Shown one piece after another: positions 18,311 to 28,734 of a stretch of DNA of 64,000 nucleotides (position 1 is its first letter; each line of letters opens with the position of its first letter). The stretch comes from an uncultured beta proteobacterium (lineage in GTDB: Bacteria; Pseudomonadota; Gammaproteobacteria; Burkholderiales; Rhodocyclaceae): NCBI GenBank assembly GCA_903908065.1, contig CAIVQO010000066.1:1-64000 (forward strand), given 5' to 3'. The notes beneath the pieces were generated by a model. That model made no database searches and was not told the origin of the DNA. It worked only from the letters and a program-made list of their open reading frames with translations. A program made the position numbers and the translations under genes.

Positions 18311-20557
18311 TCAGGCTGTTCTTGCGGCTGCGAGAATTGCGTTCAGGCTTGCGCTGGGACGCATCACGGCCTTGACCTTGTCCGGGTCGACCTTGTAATA
18401 GCCACCAATATCCACCCGTTGCCCTTGGACAGCCTTGAATTCGCCGACGATCTTTTCTTCATTTTCGGCAAACTTCTTCGCCAGAGGGGCGAAATGTGCG
18501 GCAAGGTCCTTGTCCTCGCTTTGGGCGGCAAGTTCCTGTGCCCAATACATGGCGAGGTAGAACTGGCTGCCACGGTTGTCCAGATCGCCGGTTTTGGGCG
18601 AAGGCGATTTGCGGTTATCGAGCAATTTTCCCGTTGCCGAATCAAGCGTTTTGGCCAATACGGTCGCCTTCTTGTTGCCGGTGTTGGTTCCCAGATCTTC
18701 CAGCGAAACCGCAAGTGCCAGAAACTCGCCCAGCGAATCCCAGCGTAGGTGGTTTTCTTCGACGAGTTGCTGGACATGCTTCGGAGCGGAACCGCCAGCC
18801 CCTGTTTCGTACATGCCGCCGCCATTCATCAGCGGCACGATGGAGAGCATCTTGGCTGAGGTGCCCAACTCCATGATCGGGAACAGGTCGGTCAGGTAGT
18901 CGCGCAAAATGTTTCCGGTGGCAGAAATGGTGTCCAATCCGCGGACCACCCGCTCCAGCGTGTAACGCATGGCGCGGACCTGCGACATGATCTGGATTTC
19001 GAGGCCATTCGTGTCGTGATCCTTGAGGTAGGTACGCACCTTCTTGATCATTTCGTTTTCGTGGGGACGGTACGGGTCGAGCCAGAAGATCACCGGCACG
19101 CCTGACTGGCGCGCACGGGTGACCGCGAGCTTCACCCAGTCGCGGATCGCGGCGTCTTTTACCTGGCACATGCGGAAGATGTCGCCTTGCTCGACGTTCT
19201 GCGAGAGCAATACTTCGCCGGTGGCGAGATCAACGATATTGGCGACGCCATCCTCGGAAATCTCGAAGGTCTTGTCGTGCGAGCCGTATTCCTCGGCCTG
19301 CTGGGCCATCAGGCCGACGTTGGGCACGGTGCCCATGGTCTTCGGGTCGAAGTTGCCGTGCCACTTGCAGAAGTTGATCATCTCCTGGTAGATGCGGGCG
19401 AAAGTCGATTCCGGCATTACCGCCTTGCAGTCGTAGGGTTTGCCGTCGGCGCCCCACATCTTGCCACCGCCGCGGATCATCGCCGGCATCGAGGCATCGA
19501 CGATGACGTCGTTGGGCGAATGAAAGTTGGTGATGCCCTTGGCCGAGTCGACCATCGCCAGACGCGGGCGGTGCTCCTGGCAAGCGTGCAGATCGCGCTC
19601 GATCTCGTCGCGCTTGGATTCGGGCAGGGTCTTGATCTTCTCGTAAAGATTCACCATGCCGTTGTTGACGTTGATGCCCAGCTCTTCGAACAGCTTTGCG
19701 TGTTTCTCGAAGGCGTCCTTGTAATAGATCTTGACGCAATGCCCGAAGACGATCGGGTGTGAAACCTTCATCATCGTCGCCTTGACGTGCAAGGAGAACA
19801 GGATTCCGGCCTGGCGGCAGTCCTCCAATTCGCGTTCATAGAAGTCGCAAAGCGCCTTCTTGCTCATGAACATGCTGTCAATGATCTCGCCCGCCTGCAG
19901 GCTGATCTTTGGCTTTAGCACGATCGTCTTGCCGCCCTTGGTGACCAGCTCCATCCTGACGTCGCGCGCCTTGTCCAGCGTCATCGACTTTTCGCCATGG
20001 TAGAAGTCGCCGTGGTGCATGTGCGAGACATGTGTTTGTGACCACTGTTTCCATTCGCCCATCGAGTGCGGATTCTTTTTCGCGTACTCCTTGACTGCCT
20101 TGGGTGCGCGTCGGTCGGAGTTGCCTTCGCGAAGCACGGGATTGACCGCACTGCCAATGCACTTCGAGTAGCGGGCCCGGATGGCCTTCTCTTCTTCGGT
20201 CTTGGGGTCTTCGGGGTAGTCCGGAATCTTGTATCCCTTGGCCTGCAATTCGCGAACACAGGCGACAAGCTGTGCCACCGAGGCGCTGATATTGGGTAAC
20301 TTGATTATGTTGGTCTCGGGCAGCAGGGTGCGACGGCCGAGGTCGGCCAAGGTATCCGGCATCTTTTGCGCATCGGTGAGGAACTCGGGAAACTCGGCCA
20401 GTACGCGTGCGGAAACCGAAATGTCGGCTTTTTCAATTTCGATTCCAGCCGGCGCGGCGAATGTCCGGATCACCGGCAGGAAGGCGCAGGTTGCCAAAAG
20501 CGGCGCTTCGTCGGTCAAGGTGTAGGTGATTCTCGGTTTCCCAGTGCTCATTGCCAT
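18311..20557 (-). CDS. icd2: Isocitrate dehydrogenase, NADP-dependent, monomeric type
   Basis: 748 residues, the size of the monomeric IDH-II family, unrelated in size to the dimeric enzyme. Typical segments are [23 protein letters not shown] near residue 145, [17 protein letters not shown], and [20 protein letters not shown]. It catalyses the same NADP-linked decarboxylation. It lacks the AceK target loop, so it would escape that phosphorylation. The ATG at 20557 or the one two codons on could be used. It lies upstream of icd with a 143-nt gap, possibly cotranscribed. Confidence 0.96.
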   Translation of the reverse strand: MAMSTGKPRITYTLTDEAPLLATCAFLPVIRTFAAPAGIEIEKADISVSARVLAEFPEFLTDAQKMPDTLADLGRRTLLPETNIIKLPNISASVAQLVACVRELQAKGYKIPDYPEDPKTEEEKAIRARYSKCIGSAVNPVLREGNSDRRAPKAVKEYAKKNPHSMGEWKQWSQTHVSHMHHGDFYHGEKSMTLDKARDVRMELVTKGGKTIVLKPKISLQAGEIIDSMFMSKKALCDFYERELEDCRQAGILFSLHVKATMMKVSHPIVFGHCVKIYYKDAFEKHAKLFEELGINVNNGMVNLYEKIKTLPESKRDEIERDLHACQEHRPRLAMVDSAKGITNFHSPNDVIVDASMPAMIRGGGKMWGADGKPYDCKAVMPESTFARIYQEMINFCKWHGNFDPKTMGTVPNVGLMAQQAEEYGSHDKTFEISEDGVANIVDLATGEVLLSQNVEQGDIFRMCQVKDAAIRDWVKLAVTRARQSGVPVIFWLDPYRPHENEMIKKVRTYLKDHDTNGLEIQIMSQVRAMRYTLERVVRGLDTISATGNILRDYLTDLFPIMELGTSAKMLSIVPLMNGGGMYETGAGGSAPKHVQQLVEENHLRWDSLGEFLALAVSLEDLGTNTGNKKATVLAKTLDSATGKLLDNRKSPSPKTGDLDNRGSQFYLAMYWAQELAAQSEDKDLAAHFAPLAKKFAENEEKIVGEFKAVQGQRVDIGGYYKVDPDKVKAVMRPSASLNAILAAARTA

Positions 20558-20771
20558 GCCTCGCGTATATTATTGATTTGTAATTAAAAGAAGTGATCGC
20601 GGCGGTAGCCGGACTGGCGAGTATCCTTGACCGGAGGGCTACAGTCAATAAGTCGGGCAAATAGGGCCATCGATGCATGTTGGTGGTGGCACGGCTACGG
20701 AATTCCGGGTTCGGGCGCATTTTGTCCACTGCTAGAATCGATTCCGCACATCTGCTCACTCCTTTCCTGCC

Positions 20772-22544
20772 ATGAGCCAGCCTGTCGACCTGGAAAGTTC
20801 TTCGCATCGGATCGCCCAGACCATGGTGCGAGGCTTCGACAAGCACTACCGGTTGTTTCGCGAATGTTCTGCCAGTGCCAAGGGACGCTTCGAGCGCGCG
20901 GAGTGGATCGAAGGCCAGCAGGCGATGCGCGAACGCATACAGTTCTACGACGATCGCGTCAGGGAAACGGTCGAGTTCCTGCAATCCGAATTCGATACCG
21001 CAGGACTCGACGAGACGGTTTGGCAACAAGCCAAGCTGCTTTATATCGGGTTGCTGACCGACCACAAGCAACCGGAGCTGGCCGAGACCTTTTTCAATTC
21101 GGTGTTCTGCCAAATGATGCACCGAACCTACTTTCACAACGACTTCATCTTCGTTCGCCCTGTCATTTCAACGGAGTACATCGAATCCGACCCTCCGATC
21201 TATCGTTGTTACTACCCCAATGAATCGGGTTTCCGTTCGTCGATTGCTCAATTGTTCCGCGACTTTAGTTGGAATCGAGAATTTGAGAATCTCGATCGTG
21301 ATGTCGAATACATACTGAGGGGCATTCGCGAGCACCTTGATGTGCTGCCCGGGCGTGAGGCCAATTTGCAGATTCAGGTGCTGAATTCGGCGTTCTATCG
21401 CAACAAGGGGGCCTATGTGATCGGCAAGGCCGTGAATGGCGCGCAGGAGTATCCATTCACGGTCCCGGTACTGCACTCGCCGGAGGGCAGGCTATACCTT
21501 GACACCATCATCCTTGATGCATGGCGAATCAGCGTATTGTTTTCCTTGTCGCGCGCGTACTTCATGGTCGACATGGAGGTTCCGTCCGGCTACGTCCAGT
21601 TTCTACGCTCGATCATGCCCAACAAGCCCCGGTCGGAGCTTTACACGATGTTGGGCCTGGGCAAGCAGGGCAAGACCATGTTCTTCCGCGACCTGATCTT
21701 TCACCTGCACCATTCCGCCGATCAGTTCATCGTTGCCCCCGGCATCCGTGGCCTGGTCATGATGGTTTTTACCCTGCCGTCGTATCCCTACGTGTTCAAG
21801 GTCATCAAGGATGTTTTTGGCAGCTCCAAGGAGGTCGATCACGAGACGGTGCGACGCAAGTATCAGCTGGTGAAGCAGGTCGATCGTGTGGGCCGCATGG
21901 CAGATACGCTGGAGTTTTCGAAGGTCGCGCTGCCGCGCAATCGCTTCTCTCAGGTGCTGATTGACGAGCTGTATCGGGAGATTCCTTCATTGATCGAGGA
22001 GGACGGCGAGGACCTGATCATCAAACATTTGTATATCGAGCGACGCATGGAGCCATTGAACATGTATCTCGAAAAGGCGGAAAAGGCCGGCCGGGATGAC
22101 CTCGTCGATCAGGCGGTACGGGAGTACGGAAATGCGATTCGCGAACTCGCAATCGCGAACATTTTTCCTGGCGACATGCTGTGGAAAAATTTCGGCGTAA
22201 CGCGATATGGGCGCGTGGTGTTCTATGACTACGACGAAATCGAGCACATGACGGACTGCAAATTTCGTCGCATTCCGCCCGCGCCGGACTTCGAAACTGA
22301 AATGTCCGGGGAGGTCTGGTATTCCGTTTCGCGCCAGGATGTTTTCCCCGAGGAGTTCGAGACCTTCCTGCTGGTGTCGGACAGGATACGAGAGGCGTTC
22401 ATGCGGCATCATTCCGATTTGTTCGATGTTGCGTTTTGGCATGACGCGCAGGAGCAGATTCGCCTCGGCAAGGTTCAGGATTTCTTTCCCTACCCCGAGG
22501 CCCAGCGTTTTTGCAACTGCTATGCGAGTGGCGTGCCGAATTGA
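20772..22544 (+). CDS. aceK: Isocitrate dehydrogenase kinase/phosphatase
   Basis: 590 residues, full length. Features of the AceK fold: nucleotide loop APGIRG at 322-327 with Lys343 beyond it, Asp378 in ADTLEF, the kinase-like catalytic Asp468 and Asn473 in [11 protein letters not shown] and metal-binding Asp486 in YDYDE. It phosphorylates and inactivates dimeric Icd, sending isocitrate to the glyoxylate shunt. It is divergent from icd2 across 214 nt rather than in an aceBAK operon. The next gene overlaps its stop. Confidence 0.97.
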   Translation: MSQPVDLESSSHRIAQTMVRGFDKHYRLFRECSASAKGRFERAEWIEGQQAMRERIQFYDDRVRETVEFLQSEFDTAGLDETVWQQAKLLYIGLLTDHKQPELAETFFNSVFCQMMHRTYFHNDFIFVRPVISTEYIESDPPIYRCYYPNESGFRSSIAQLFRDFSWNREFENLDRDVEYILRGIREHLDVLPGREANLQIQVLNSAFYRNKGAYVIGKAVNGAQEYPFTVPVLHSPEGRLYLDTIILDAWRISVLFSLSRAYFMVDMEVPSGYVQFLRSIMPNKPRSELYTMLGLGKQGKTMFFRDLIFHLHHSADQFIVAPGIRGLVMMVFTLPSYPYVFKVIKDVFGSSKEVDHETVRRKYQLVKQVDRVGRMADTLEFSKVALPRNRFSQVLIDELYREIPSLIEEDGEDLIIKHLYIERRMEPLNMYLEKAEKAGRDDLVDQAVREYGNAIRELAIANIFPGDMLWKNFGVTRYGRVVFYDYDEIEHMTDCKFRRIPPAPDFETEMSGEVWYSVSRQDVFPEEFETFLLVSDRIREAFMRHHSDLFDVAFWHDAQEQIRLGKVQDFFPYPEAQRFCNCYASGVPN

Positions 22545-23185
22545 GCAGGCTGCTGCTGTTCAACAAGCCCTACGGGGTATTGACCCAATTCACGCCAGTA
22601 GCGGGACGGGAAACCTTGGCGAATTTCATTCCAGTTCCGGGTGTCTATCCGGCCGGACGGTTGGATGCGGATTCGGAAGGCCTGCTGTTGCTTACCGACG
22701 ATGGGACGCTTCAGGCCAGGATCGCCGACCCGCGCCACAAGCTACCCAAGCGCTATCTGGTACAGGTTGAAGGTGTGCCGACCGACGTGACGCTGCAGAC
22801 CCTGGCAAACGGAGTTCCATTGGCCGACTTTGTCACCAAGCCATGCCAGGCGCGTTTGATTGACGAGCCAGGGGGCCTTTGGTCGAGAGTTCCTCCTATT
22901 CGTTATCGCAAGGCGATTCCGACTGCCTGGATCGAATTGATCTTGAGGGAGGGCAAGAACCGCCAGGTTCGGCGCATGACTGCGCATGTCGGATTTCCGA
23001 CACTTCGGCTGGTCCGCTGGGCAATCGGTGACTGGACGCTCGATGGGTTGGCACCGGGACAATGGCGAGAGTTGTCCATTTCGCGTCAACCTGCGCGACA
23101 ACCGCGCGTTATTGGCCCTAACGCCTCGAAGAATCGTGGTGTTAGTTTCAATCCACCTATATCCAATCGAAAGGAAACACCATGA
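22541..23185 (+). CDS. rluE: 23S rRNA pseudouridine synthase (RluE/RsuA family)
   Basis: 214 residues from a TTG that overlaps the aceK stop (TTGA). [16 protein letters not shown] opens the domain. The catalytic Asp is in [18 protein letters not shown], and the [25 protein letters not shown] block closes it. No S4 domain precedes it, as in RluE, which modifies U2457 of 23S rRNA; the exact site here is inferred. A 25-residue Lys/Arg-containing tail extends past the usual end. Its stop overlaps the next ATG, so aceK, rluE and the small gene may be translated in sequence. Confidence 0.88.
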   Translation: MSRLLLFNKPYGVLTQFTPVAGRETLANFIPVPGVYPAGRLDADSEGLLLLTDDGTLQARIADPRHKLPKRYLVQVEGVPTDVTLQTLANGVPLADFVTKPCQARLIDEPGGLWSRVPPIRYRKAIPTAWIELILREGKNRQVRRMTAHVGFPTLRLVRWAIGDWTLDGLAPGQWRELSISRQPARQPRVIGPNASKNRGVSFNPPISNRKETP

Positions 23186-23436
23186 CCAAGCTTTTCGTCG
23201 CTCTGGCTGCTGGCCTGATCGCCACCTCCGCTTTCGCCGCTGACGCTCCCAAGGCCGCCGCTCCGGCTGCTGCTCCCGCCGCCGCCGCTCCGGCTGCTGC
23301 TCCTGCTGCTGCGCCGGCTCCGAAGGGCATGGCTGGCATGTCCGGCATGGACGCCAAGGGCATGGCCGGCATGGAAGGCAAGGCCAAGAAGGCCAAGAAG
23401 GCCAAGAAGGCCAAGAAGGCTGACGCCGCCAAGTAA
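23182..23436 (+). CDS. Small exported low-complexity protein (Ala/Pro, Met/Gly and Lys repeats)
   Basis: 84 residues, function unknown. A clear Sec signal peptide (1-19, ending AFAA) is followed by an Ala/Pro repeat (about 25-47), a Met/Gly segment with repeated MAGM (49-65) and a lysine tail of KKA repeats (67-80). The mature protein is very basic and disordered. AGGAAA upstream and the ATGA overlap with rluE support translation. A strong terminator follows. Metal, polyanion or envelope binding are guesses. Confidence 0.7.
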   Translation: MTKLFVALAAGLIATSAFAADAPKAAAPAAAPAAAAPAAAPAAAPAPKGMAGMSGMDAKGMAGMEGKAKKAKKAKKAKKADAAK

Positions 23437-23450
23437 TTCGCGGCTTCACG

Positions 23451-23480
23451 AAAAATGGCAGGGGAACCTGCCATTTTTTT
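23451..23480 (+). terminator. Intrinsic terminator after the small exported protein
   Basis: AAAAATGGCAGG, GGAA loop, CCTGCCATTTTTTT. Perfect stem with a seven-T run, ending the aceK-rluE unit. Confidence 0.93.
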
Positions 23481-23610
23481 CGCCTGAAGCTTTCCTTTCA
23501 GGCCCGTTGTCTTCGAGATTGCGCCGTTCAGCGAGAAGAGCCTCCAGTGCGTTCGCACTGAATCTCAGGCTTGCCGGATAATCCGGTAGCCATTCAACCG
23601 AAAGTCAGAA

Positions 23611-24057
23611 ATGCGTTTGCCAGCCTTGCTTGCCATGCTTTTCCTTGCCAGTCCCCTATCGGCTTCAGCCCAACAGGGCCAGTTACCCTTGGTGGAGCTT
23701 TTTGCAGGGATGCATCGAATCGAGGCGGAGGTAGCCTCGCATCCGGAAAGCCGTCAAATTGGGCTGATGCAGCGCAGTTTCATGGCGCCGCAGCGTGGGA
23801 TGCTGTTCGTTTTTCCAGACCTTGCCAAGCATTGCATGTGGATGCGCAACACCCTGCTTCCACTTTCCGTGGCCTTTCTGGATGAGAAAGGCGTCGTCAT
23901 CAACATCGAGGACATGCAGCCAAAGACAGAGGTGAATCACTGTGCATCGCGGCCTGCACGCTATGCCCTGGAAATGAACCTCGGCTGGTTCCGCAGTCGG
24001 GGATTTGCCTCCGGAATTGCAATCAGTGGCGTCGAGAAGGCGGGCCCCCCGCGCTGA
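23611..24057 (+). CDS. DUF192 family exported protein
   Basis: 148 residues with a signal peptide (about 1-20, ASA cleavage). DUF192 core: EVASHPESRQIGLMQR, the RGMLFVFPD segment and MRNTLLPLSVAFLD. The family is a small beta-barrel of unknown role, usually periplasmic or membrane-anchored. No operon partner is apparent; the preceding terminator separates it from the rluE unit. Confidence 0.85.
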   Translation: MRLPALLAMLFLASPLSASAQQGQLPLVELFAGMHRIEAEVASHPESRQIGLMQRSFMAPQRGMLFVFPDLAKHCMWMRNTLLPLSVAFLDEKGVVINIEDMQPKTEVNHCASRPARYALEMNLGWFRSRGFASGIAISGVEKAGPPR

Positions 24058-24090
24058 TCCCGAGGGTTTCCTGCCTTCAACCGCCGTGCG

Positions 24091-24291
24091 TCAGTAGTGC
24101 GGTGGAATGTCGTCGCGCAGATTGCGCCGTTCACCAATCGATTCCGCCTGGGCCAGCTGATAGAGCTCGCGCAGCTGCGCCTGAAGCAGCTCAAGCTGTT
24201 GCTGCTGGCGAAATACCGTTCGATTCAATTCCTCGATATGGTCTTCGCAGTGGCTCAGCTTGATTTCCAACTCGGTGATTTTCGATTCCAT
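24091..24291 (-). CDS. slyX: SlyX family protein
   Basis: 66 residues from the ATG at 24291, preceded by AGGAAC. It is an almost continuous amphipathic coiled coil (ITELEIKLSHCEDHIEELNRT region) and ends in the family-typical PPHY. SlyX has no defined function. It lies downstream of sodB and is separated from it by a hairpin. Confidence 0.85.
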   Translation of the reverse strand: MESKITELEIKLSHCEDHIEELNRTVFRQQQQLELLQAQLRELYQLAQAESIGERRNLRDDIPPHY

Positions 24292-24309
24292 GGATGTTCC
24301 TGAAAGCAC

Positions 24310-24332
24310 AAGGGCGCCCCGTCGGCGCCCTT
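24310..24332 (-). terminator. Hairpin between sodB and slyX, possible terminator
   Basis: AAGGGCGCC pairs with GGCGCCCTT around a five-base loop. The T-run beyond it on the minus strand is interrupted, so termination may be partial. Confidence 0.5.
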
Positions 24333-24354
24333 GATTTCGGCTGGCAAGTTGCCG

Positions 24355-24939
24355 TCAGGCAAAGTTCTTCGCGGCGAAATCCCAGTTGGCCAGCGAAGCG
24401 AGGAAGGTCTCGACGAACTTCGGCCGCGCATTGCGGTAGTCGATGTAGTAAGCGTGTTCCCATACGTCGATGGTCAGCAGGGCCTTGTTTTCGGTGTTCA
24501 AGGGCGTACCGGCGCCCGAGGTATTGACGATATCGACGGAGCCATCCGGTTTCTTCACCAGCCAAGTCCAGCCGGAGCCGAAATTTCCCACGGCGGAGGC
24601 CTGGAAAGCCTTCTTGAATTCGTCGAAGCTTCCCCATTTCTTGCTGATGGCATCGGCAAGCGCGCCGCTCGGCGTGCCACCACCGCCGACTTTCATGCTG
24701 TTCCAGAAGAAACTGTGATTCCACACCTGTGCGGAGTTGTTGAAAATTGCGCCGGCAGGCGCTTTTTTGATGATCGATTCGAGATCGAGGTTCTCGTACT
24801 CGGTGCCCTTGATCAAGTTGTTCAGATTGGTCGCATAGGCCTGATGATGCTTGCCGTAGTGGTATTCAAAGGTCTCTTTCGAGATATGCGGTGCCAGCGC
24901 ATCCATCGCATAGGGCAGGGGCGGAAGTGTATGTTCCAT
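24355..24939 (-). CDS. sodB: Superoxide dismutase, iron type
   Basis: 194 residues. Metal ligands His27, His75, Asp158 and His162 are all present in the [18 protein letters not shown] and [11 protein letters not shown] contexts. Gln71 placed before the NH motif is the pattern of Fe-SODs. No signal peptide, so cytoplasmic. It removes superoxide. A good GGAG-like site precedes the ATG. Confidence 0.96.
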   Translation of the reverse strand: MEHTLPPLPYAMDALAPHISKETFEYHYGKHHQAYATNLNNLIKGTEYENLDLESIIKKAPAGAIFNNSAQVWNHSFFWNSMKVGGGGTPSGALADAISKKWGSFDEFKKAFQASAVGNFGSGWTWLVKKPDGSVDIVNTSGAGTPLNTENKALLTIDVWEHAYYIDYRNARPKFVETFLASLANWDFAAKNFA

Positions 24940-25013
24940 TCGAATTCTCCTGTGATCTGAGTAGGGGTTTTAAAGTTGACTATTGTAGTCGGGAATTTTG
25001 TCCGGTGCAAGAA

Positions 25014-26345
25014 TTAGCCGGGGCGGACGGCAAGAATGCTGGCGTCGATAGTGCCGTGGGCAAACTGGACTGTGACCGCCTGGCCCCTTGACAGCGTCTT
25101 GGCATCGAGAATCACGGCGCCATTGGAGTCACGTGCGACCGCGTATCCGCGGGCGAGGGTGTGCGCCGGGTTCAAATGCTGCAGCGACTTTTCCAATTGA
25201 TAGACATGGCCCAAGCGCTCGGCATGCCGCTGTTGCGCTGAAGCCAGCAGCCTCTGGGCAAGCAATTTGATTCGGCCGGATGCCGCAGCTGTGCGGGGCG
25301 CGGCGCGTCCGAGGGCGAGGGTCGCCTGATTCAGCCGCGATTGCGTATGACGCAACATTTCGGGAAGCGTACTTTTCATGCGCGACGCCAGCAGGTCGAG
25401 TGCGGTTCGCAGCTGCTCCAGCCGGGTCGACGGATGAACCAGGTGCCATGCCAGCTGATCGATGGCGTACTGGGCCTGATCGAGCGTTCTGCGACAAGAA
25501 CGTAGCAGCGAACTCTCCTGCTCAACGAGGTGCTGCCTGGCGGCAAACCAGTGCTGGGTCGCGAGTTCTGCGGCGGCGGTTGGCGTTGCCGCCCTCATGT
25601 CCGCCACGAAATCGGCAATGGTGTGATCCGTCTCGTGGCCGATGCCGCTGACCACCGGCAAGGGGCTTGTGGCGATCGCTCGAGCAACGCATTCCTCATT
25701 GAATGCCCAGAGATCCTCGATGCTGCCGCCGCCGCGCACCACCAACAGCACATCACACTCCATGCGCGCGCCGGCAACGGCAATGGCATCGGCAATCCGT
25801 TCGCCTGCGCCTTCGCCCTGGACCAGACTGGGGTAGAGGACCACACCCAGGTGAGGGGCGCGGCGCCGGAGTGCGGCGAGTACGTCGCGCAGGGCGGCAG
25901 CCTGGGTCGAAGCGATGACGCCTATCGTTCGCGGAAAGGTAGGTAGCGGACGCTTGCGGTCACCGGCAAACATGCCCTCGGCTTCCAGGCGCTCCTTGAG
26001 GCGGGCAAAGGCTTCGAACAATCGTCCCAGCCCGGCGCGACGAAGGCTCTCTACGCCCAATTGGAAGTCGCCACGCGGCTCATAGAGCGTGACCAAGGCG
26101 CGGGCTTCCACCTGCTGTCCGTTTTCCAGGCGCCAGGGAATGGCCTGGGCGCGCGAGCGGAACATTACGCAACGTGCCTGCGCGGATTCATCCTTGAGCG
26201 AAAAATAAACATGCCCCGAGGCCGCGCGAGTCAGATTGGAGATTTCGCCGGCAATCCATTGCAACGGAAACTCGCCTTCGAGTGCCGAGCGAACGCGTCG
26301 ATTCAACTCACTGACCGGAATGACTGCATTTGCGTCAGTCGACAT
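25014..26345 (-). CDS. xseA: Exodeoxyribonuclease VII large subunit
   Basis: 443 residues. An N-terminal OB-fold (LQWIAGEISNLTRAASGHVYFSLKDE) is followed by the catalytic region RTIGVIAS, RGGGSIEDLWAFNEE and PVVSGIGHETDHTIADFVAD, then a long coiled coil with Arg-rich repeats. It degrades single-stranded DNA to oligonucleotides in complex with XseB, which is not in this window. It stands alone, divergent from the DnaA-box region and exbB. Confidence 0.96.
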   Translation of the reverse strand: MSTDANAVIPVSELNRRVRSALEGEFPLQWIAGEISNLTRAASGHVYFSLKDESAQARCVMFRSRAQAIPWRLENGQQVEARALVTLYEPRGDFQLGVESLRRAGLGRLFEAFARLKERLEAEGMFAGDRKRPLPTFPRTIGVIASTQAAALRDVLAALRRRAPHLGVVLYPSLVQGEGAGERIADAIAVAGARMECDVLLVVRGGGSIEDLWAFNEECVARAIATSPLPVVSGIGHETDHTIADFVADMRAATPTAAAELATQHWFAARQHLVEQESSLLRSCRRTLDQAQYAIDQLAWHLVHPSTRLEQLRTALDLLASRMKSTLPEMLRHTQSRLNQATLALGRAAPRTAAASGRIKLLAQRLLASAQQRHAERLGHVYQLEKSLQHLNPAHTLARGYAVARDSNGAVILDAKTLSRGQAVTVQFAHGTIDASILAVRPG

Positions 26346-26702
26346 CGGGATTGCGGCACGCGGCAGGAAATGGCATGAAAAAATTTTAGCTCAGAACCCG
26401 GCGAGCATTGGTGTCCTAACTCGACACCCGGCCCTATCAGGGGATTACCTGCGTGCGATTTGGCAAGGCGATGATTGCAAAGCATTTCCGGTGTTCAAAT
26501 TCTGTGCGGCGGGTAGGCGTACCGGACGGCAAGGGGGATTCCATCGATTACTTGGTATCGATCCACAGGCTTATCCACAGACAATGTGGATAAACCGTCG
26601 ACTGGAGTTTGTGTCGAGGAATCGAAACTGACGAGGTCCGGATGTTGCTGAATCGATCCAGTCCGGATAAAGTGCGGCCTTTCCCGAATCTCGGAGTTCC
26701 CT
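26346..26702. other. Divergent xseA / exbB intergenic region
   Basis: 357 nt without a credible gene. Its main feature is a cluster of DnaA-box-like sites at 26561-26593. It must also hold the promoters of xseA and of the exbB operon, which I cannot place with confidence. Confidence 0.6.
26571..26593. promoter_or_regulatory. Inverted pair of consensus DnaA boxes
   Basis: TTATCCACA (26571-26579) and TGTGGATAA (26585-26593) are perfect R1-type DnaA boxes facing each other across five bases. A partial box, ATCCACA, lies just left at about 26561. No origin gene is nearby. Confidence 0.7.
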
Positions 26703-27308
26703 GTGTTTTCGATCATTCAGGCGGCCGGTTGGCCCATCTGGCCATTGCTCTTGGCATCGGTTATCGCAGTTGCCCTGATCATCGAACGTTCGGCCGCTTT
26801 GCGCCGCGCAAAAATTCTTCCCCCCGGCTTGCTGCAGAGTTCGATCGCCAACTATCGCCAGCATGGGATCACGGATGAGCAACTCGCGCGCCTTGAAGCC
26901 GGGTCGCCGTTGGGTCGCGTACTGGCGGCGGGCATGCGCAATGCAGGAAGCTCGCGCGAGATCATGAAAGAAGCGATCGAGGAGTCAGGGCGCGCGGCTG
27001 CCCACGAGATGGAACGTTTCCTGACCTCCCTCGGCACCATTGCTTCGATTGCACCCCTGATGGGGTTGTTCGGCACGGTGGTCGGCATGATCGAAATCTT
27101 CGGTTCGCCGACATCCTCCGGCAACAATCCACAAGCCCTTGCCCATGGTATTTCGGTGGCGCTCTACAACACCGGTTTCGGCTTGATCATCGCCATTCCC
27201 GCGATGATTTTCTACCGCCATTTTCGGGCGCTGGTCGACGGCTTTCTGGTCGAAATGGAGCAGGAAGCCGTCAAGCTGGTGGAAACCATGCAGGGCCAGC
27301 GCAAATAA
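26703..27308 (+). CDS. exbB: ExbB/TolQ/MotA family proton channel protein
   Basis: 201 residues from a GTG start. Three membrane helices are visible: near 5-26, and the pair around TSLGTIASIAPLMGLFGTVVGMI and GFGLIIAIPAMIFYRHF. This is the ExbB/TolQ topology. With ExbD it uses the proton motive force to energise TonB or a related envelope process. No tonB is adjacent; the pair is instead followed by lpxK, an arrangement seen in other proteobacteria. Confidence 0.9.
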   Translation: MFSIIQAAGWPIWPLLLASVIAVALIIERSAALRRAKILPPGLLQSSIANYRQHGITDEQLARLEAGSPLGRVLAAGMRNAGSSREIMKEAIEESGRAAAHEMERFLTSLGTIASIAPLMGLFGTVVGMIEIFGSPTSSGNNPQALAHGISVALYNTGFGLIIAIPAMIFYRHFRALVDGFLVEMEQEAVKLVETMQGQRK

Positions 27309-27317
27309 GGTTCGACC

Positions 27318-27737
27318 ATGAATTTTCAGCGCGGGCGCCATCGTGAGGAACTCGAGATCAACCTGATCCCGATGATCGATGTATTGCTGGTGATCCTGAT
27401 CTTCCTGATGATCACCACCACCTATTCCAAATTTTCCGGCCTGGAAATCAACCTGCCGACGGCGGATGCACCGCAGAACAAGGAGCAGCCGAACGAGATC
27501 AACGTCGTGGTCACGGCCGCCGGCGACGTCCTGGTCAACAAGTCGCCGCTTGGAACGCGGGATATCGCGTCCATTGCCGCCGCCATGAAGCGCGTATCGG
27601 GCAGTGGCAAGGAACCGGTGGTGATCATCAATGCCGACGCCAAGGCTGCACACCAAAGCGTCATCGATGTAATGCAGGCCGCGCAGCAGGCCGGGCTGTC
27701 GCATATCTCCTTTGCCACGCAACAGGCCCAGCGCTGA
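27318..27737 (+). CDS. exbD: ExbD/TolR family biopolymer transport protein
   Basis: 139 residues with a single N-terminal helix (about 17-37). The essential membrane Asp is in LIPMIDVLLVILIFLMIT. The periplasmic domain (40-139) has the KEPVVIINADAKA segment typical of ExbD. It lies nine bases after exbB and works with it. lpxK starts within a few bases of its end. Confidence 0.92.
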   Translation: MNFQRGRHREELEINLIPMIDVLLVILIFLMITTTYSKFSGLEINLPTADAPQNKEQPNEINVVVTAAGDVLVNKSPLGTRDIASIAAAMKRVSGSGKEPVVIINADAKAAHQSVIDVMQAAQQAGLSHISFATQQAQR

Positions 27738-27744
27738 CCGCGGC

Positions 27745-28734
27745 TTGGCCGCCGTCTGGCGGCAGCGCGGTCCGATGGCTTGTTTGTTGTATCCAATATC
27801 CCTGGTGTTTCGCGGCCTTTCCGCAGTGCGCCGTGCGGCGTATCGACACGGAGTGCTGCATACGTGCCGCTTGTCGGTACCGGTTGTGGTGGTGGGCAAC
27901 ATCACGGTGGGCGGTAGCGGCAAGACGCCGCTGGTCGTGCATTTGGCACGTGCTCTAAAAGGCAAGGGCCGCCGTCCGGGAGTAATTACCCGTGGCTACC
28001 GGGGCAGCGCAACGCATTCGCTGCAAGTGCCCGTGGCGGGGGCGCCGGAGATTTTTGGCGACGAGGCGCTGCTACTGGCGCGCAGCTGCGAGTGTCCGGT
28101 GTTTGTCGGCAGGGATCGCGCGGCAGCCGGCCGCGCCCTGCTTGCAGCCCATCCGGAGTGCGACGTGATCCTAGCCGACGATGGCTTGCAACATTACCGG
28201 CTGGCGCGCGATGTCGAACTCGTGGTGTTCGATTCACGCGGCCTGTGGAATGGCTGGTGCCTGCCCGCCGGACCGCTGCGCGAGCCGGTCTCGCGCCTGG
28301 CTTCGGTCGATGCCCTGATTCTCAATGATGCCGCCGTGCTGCCAGCGCCGACTTTTGGTCAAGCCTCGTTCCGCATGACGCTGGAGGGGTGCGAGTTTCG
28401 TTCCCTGGATCAAATGCACGTGCAGACGGTCGCCGGGCTGGCTGGCCTCAAATTGCATGCGGTGGCCGGCATCGGCGCTCCCGAACGGTTTTTCGCGCAC
28501 CTGCGGGCGATTGGCATCGAGTTCGCCGAACATGCCTTCCCCGACCATCACTGGTATGAGCCGGATGATCTCGATTTCGGTGGTGATGCAATTCTGACCA
28601 CCGAAAAGGATGCCGTAAAATTGGCGACGCTCAAATTATCCTTGCCGGTGTGGGTGCTGCCCGTCACTGCTCGCGTAAGCCCCGATCTTGGCGAATTCGT
28701 ACTGGAGAAGCTGAATGGATGTCCGCCTGCTTGA
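27745..28734 (+). CDS. lpxK: Tetraacyldisaccharide 4'-kinase
   Basis: 329 residues from a TTG eight bases after exbD; an ATG ten codons later is the alternative. [18 protein letters not shown] aligns with the N-terminal membrane segment of LpxK. The P-loop is [29 protein letters not shown] and the C-terminal TTEKDAVKL are family signatures. It phosphorylates the lipid A disaccharide at the inner membrane. The early TTG is chosen because it keeps the conserved Trp. It overlaps the next gene by 20 nt. Confidence 0.92.
   Translation: MAAVWRQRGPMACLLYPISLVFRGLSAVRRAAYRHGVLHTCRLSVPVVVVGNITVGGSGKTPLVVHLARALKGKGRRPGVITRGYRGSATHSLQVPVAGAPEIFGDEALLLARSCECPVFVGRDRAAAGRALLAAHPECDVILADDGLQHYRLARDVELVVFDSRGLWNGWCLPAGPLREPVSRLASVDALILNDAAVLPAPTFGQASFRMTLEGCEFRSLDQMHVQTVAGLAGLKLHAVAGIGAPERFFAHLRAIGIEFAEHAFPDHHWYEPDDLDFGGDAILTTEKDAVKLATLKLSLPVWVLPVTARVSPDLGEFVLEKLNGCPPA

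Noticed and set aside
13139-24147. Shared 11-mer ATCGATTCCGC at about 13140, 20735 and 24136
   Set aside because: One copy is inside slyX coding sequence, another in a hairpin loop. No common flank or arrangement supports a motif.
28331-28356. A 24/26 match to the dispersed repeat inside lpxK
   Set aside because: It reads through as AAVLPAPTF without changing LpxK length noticeably. It could be an intragenic copy, but without homologues to align I do not count it as one.
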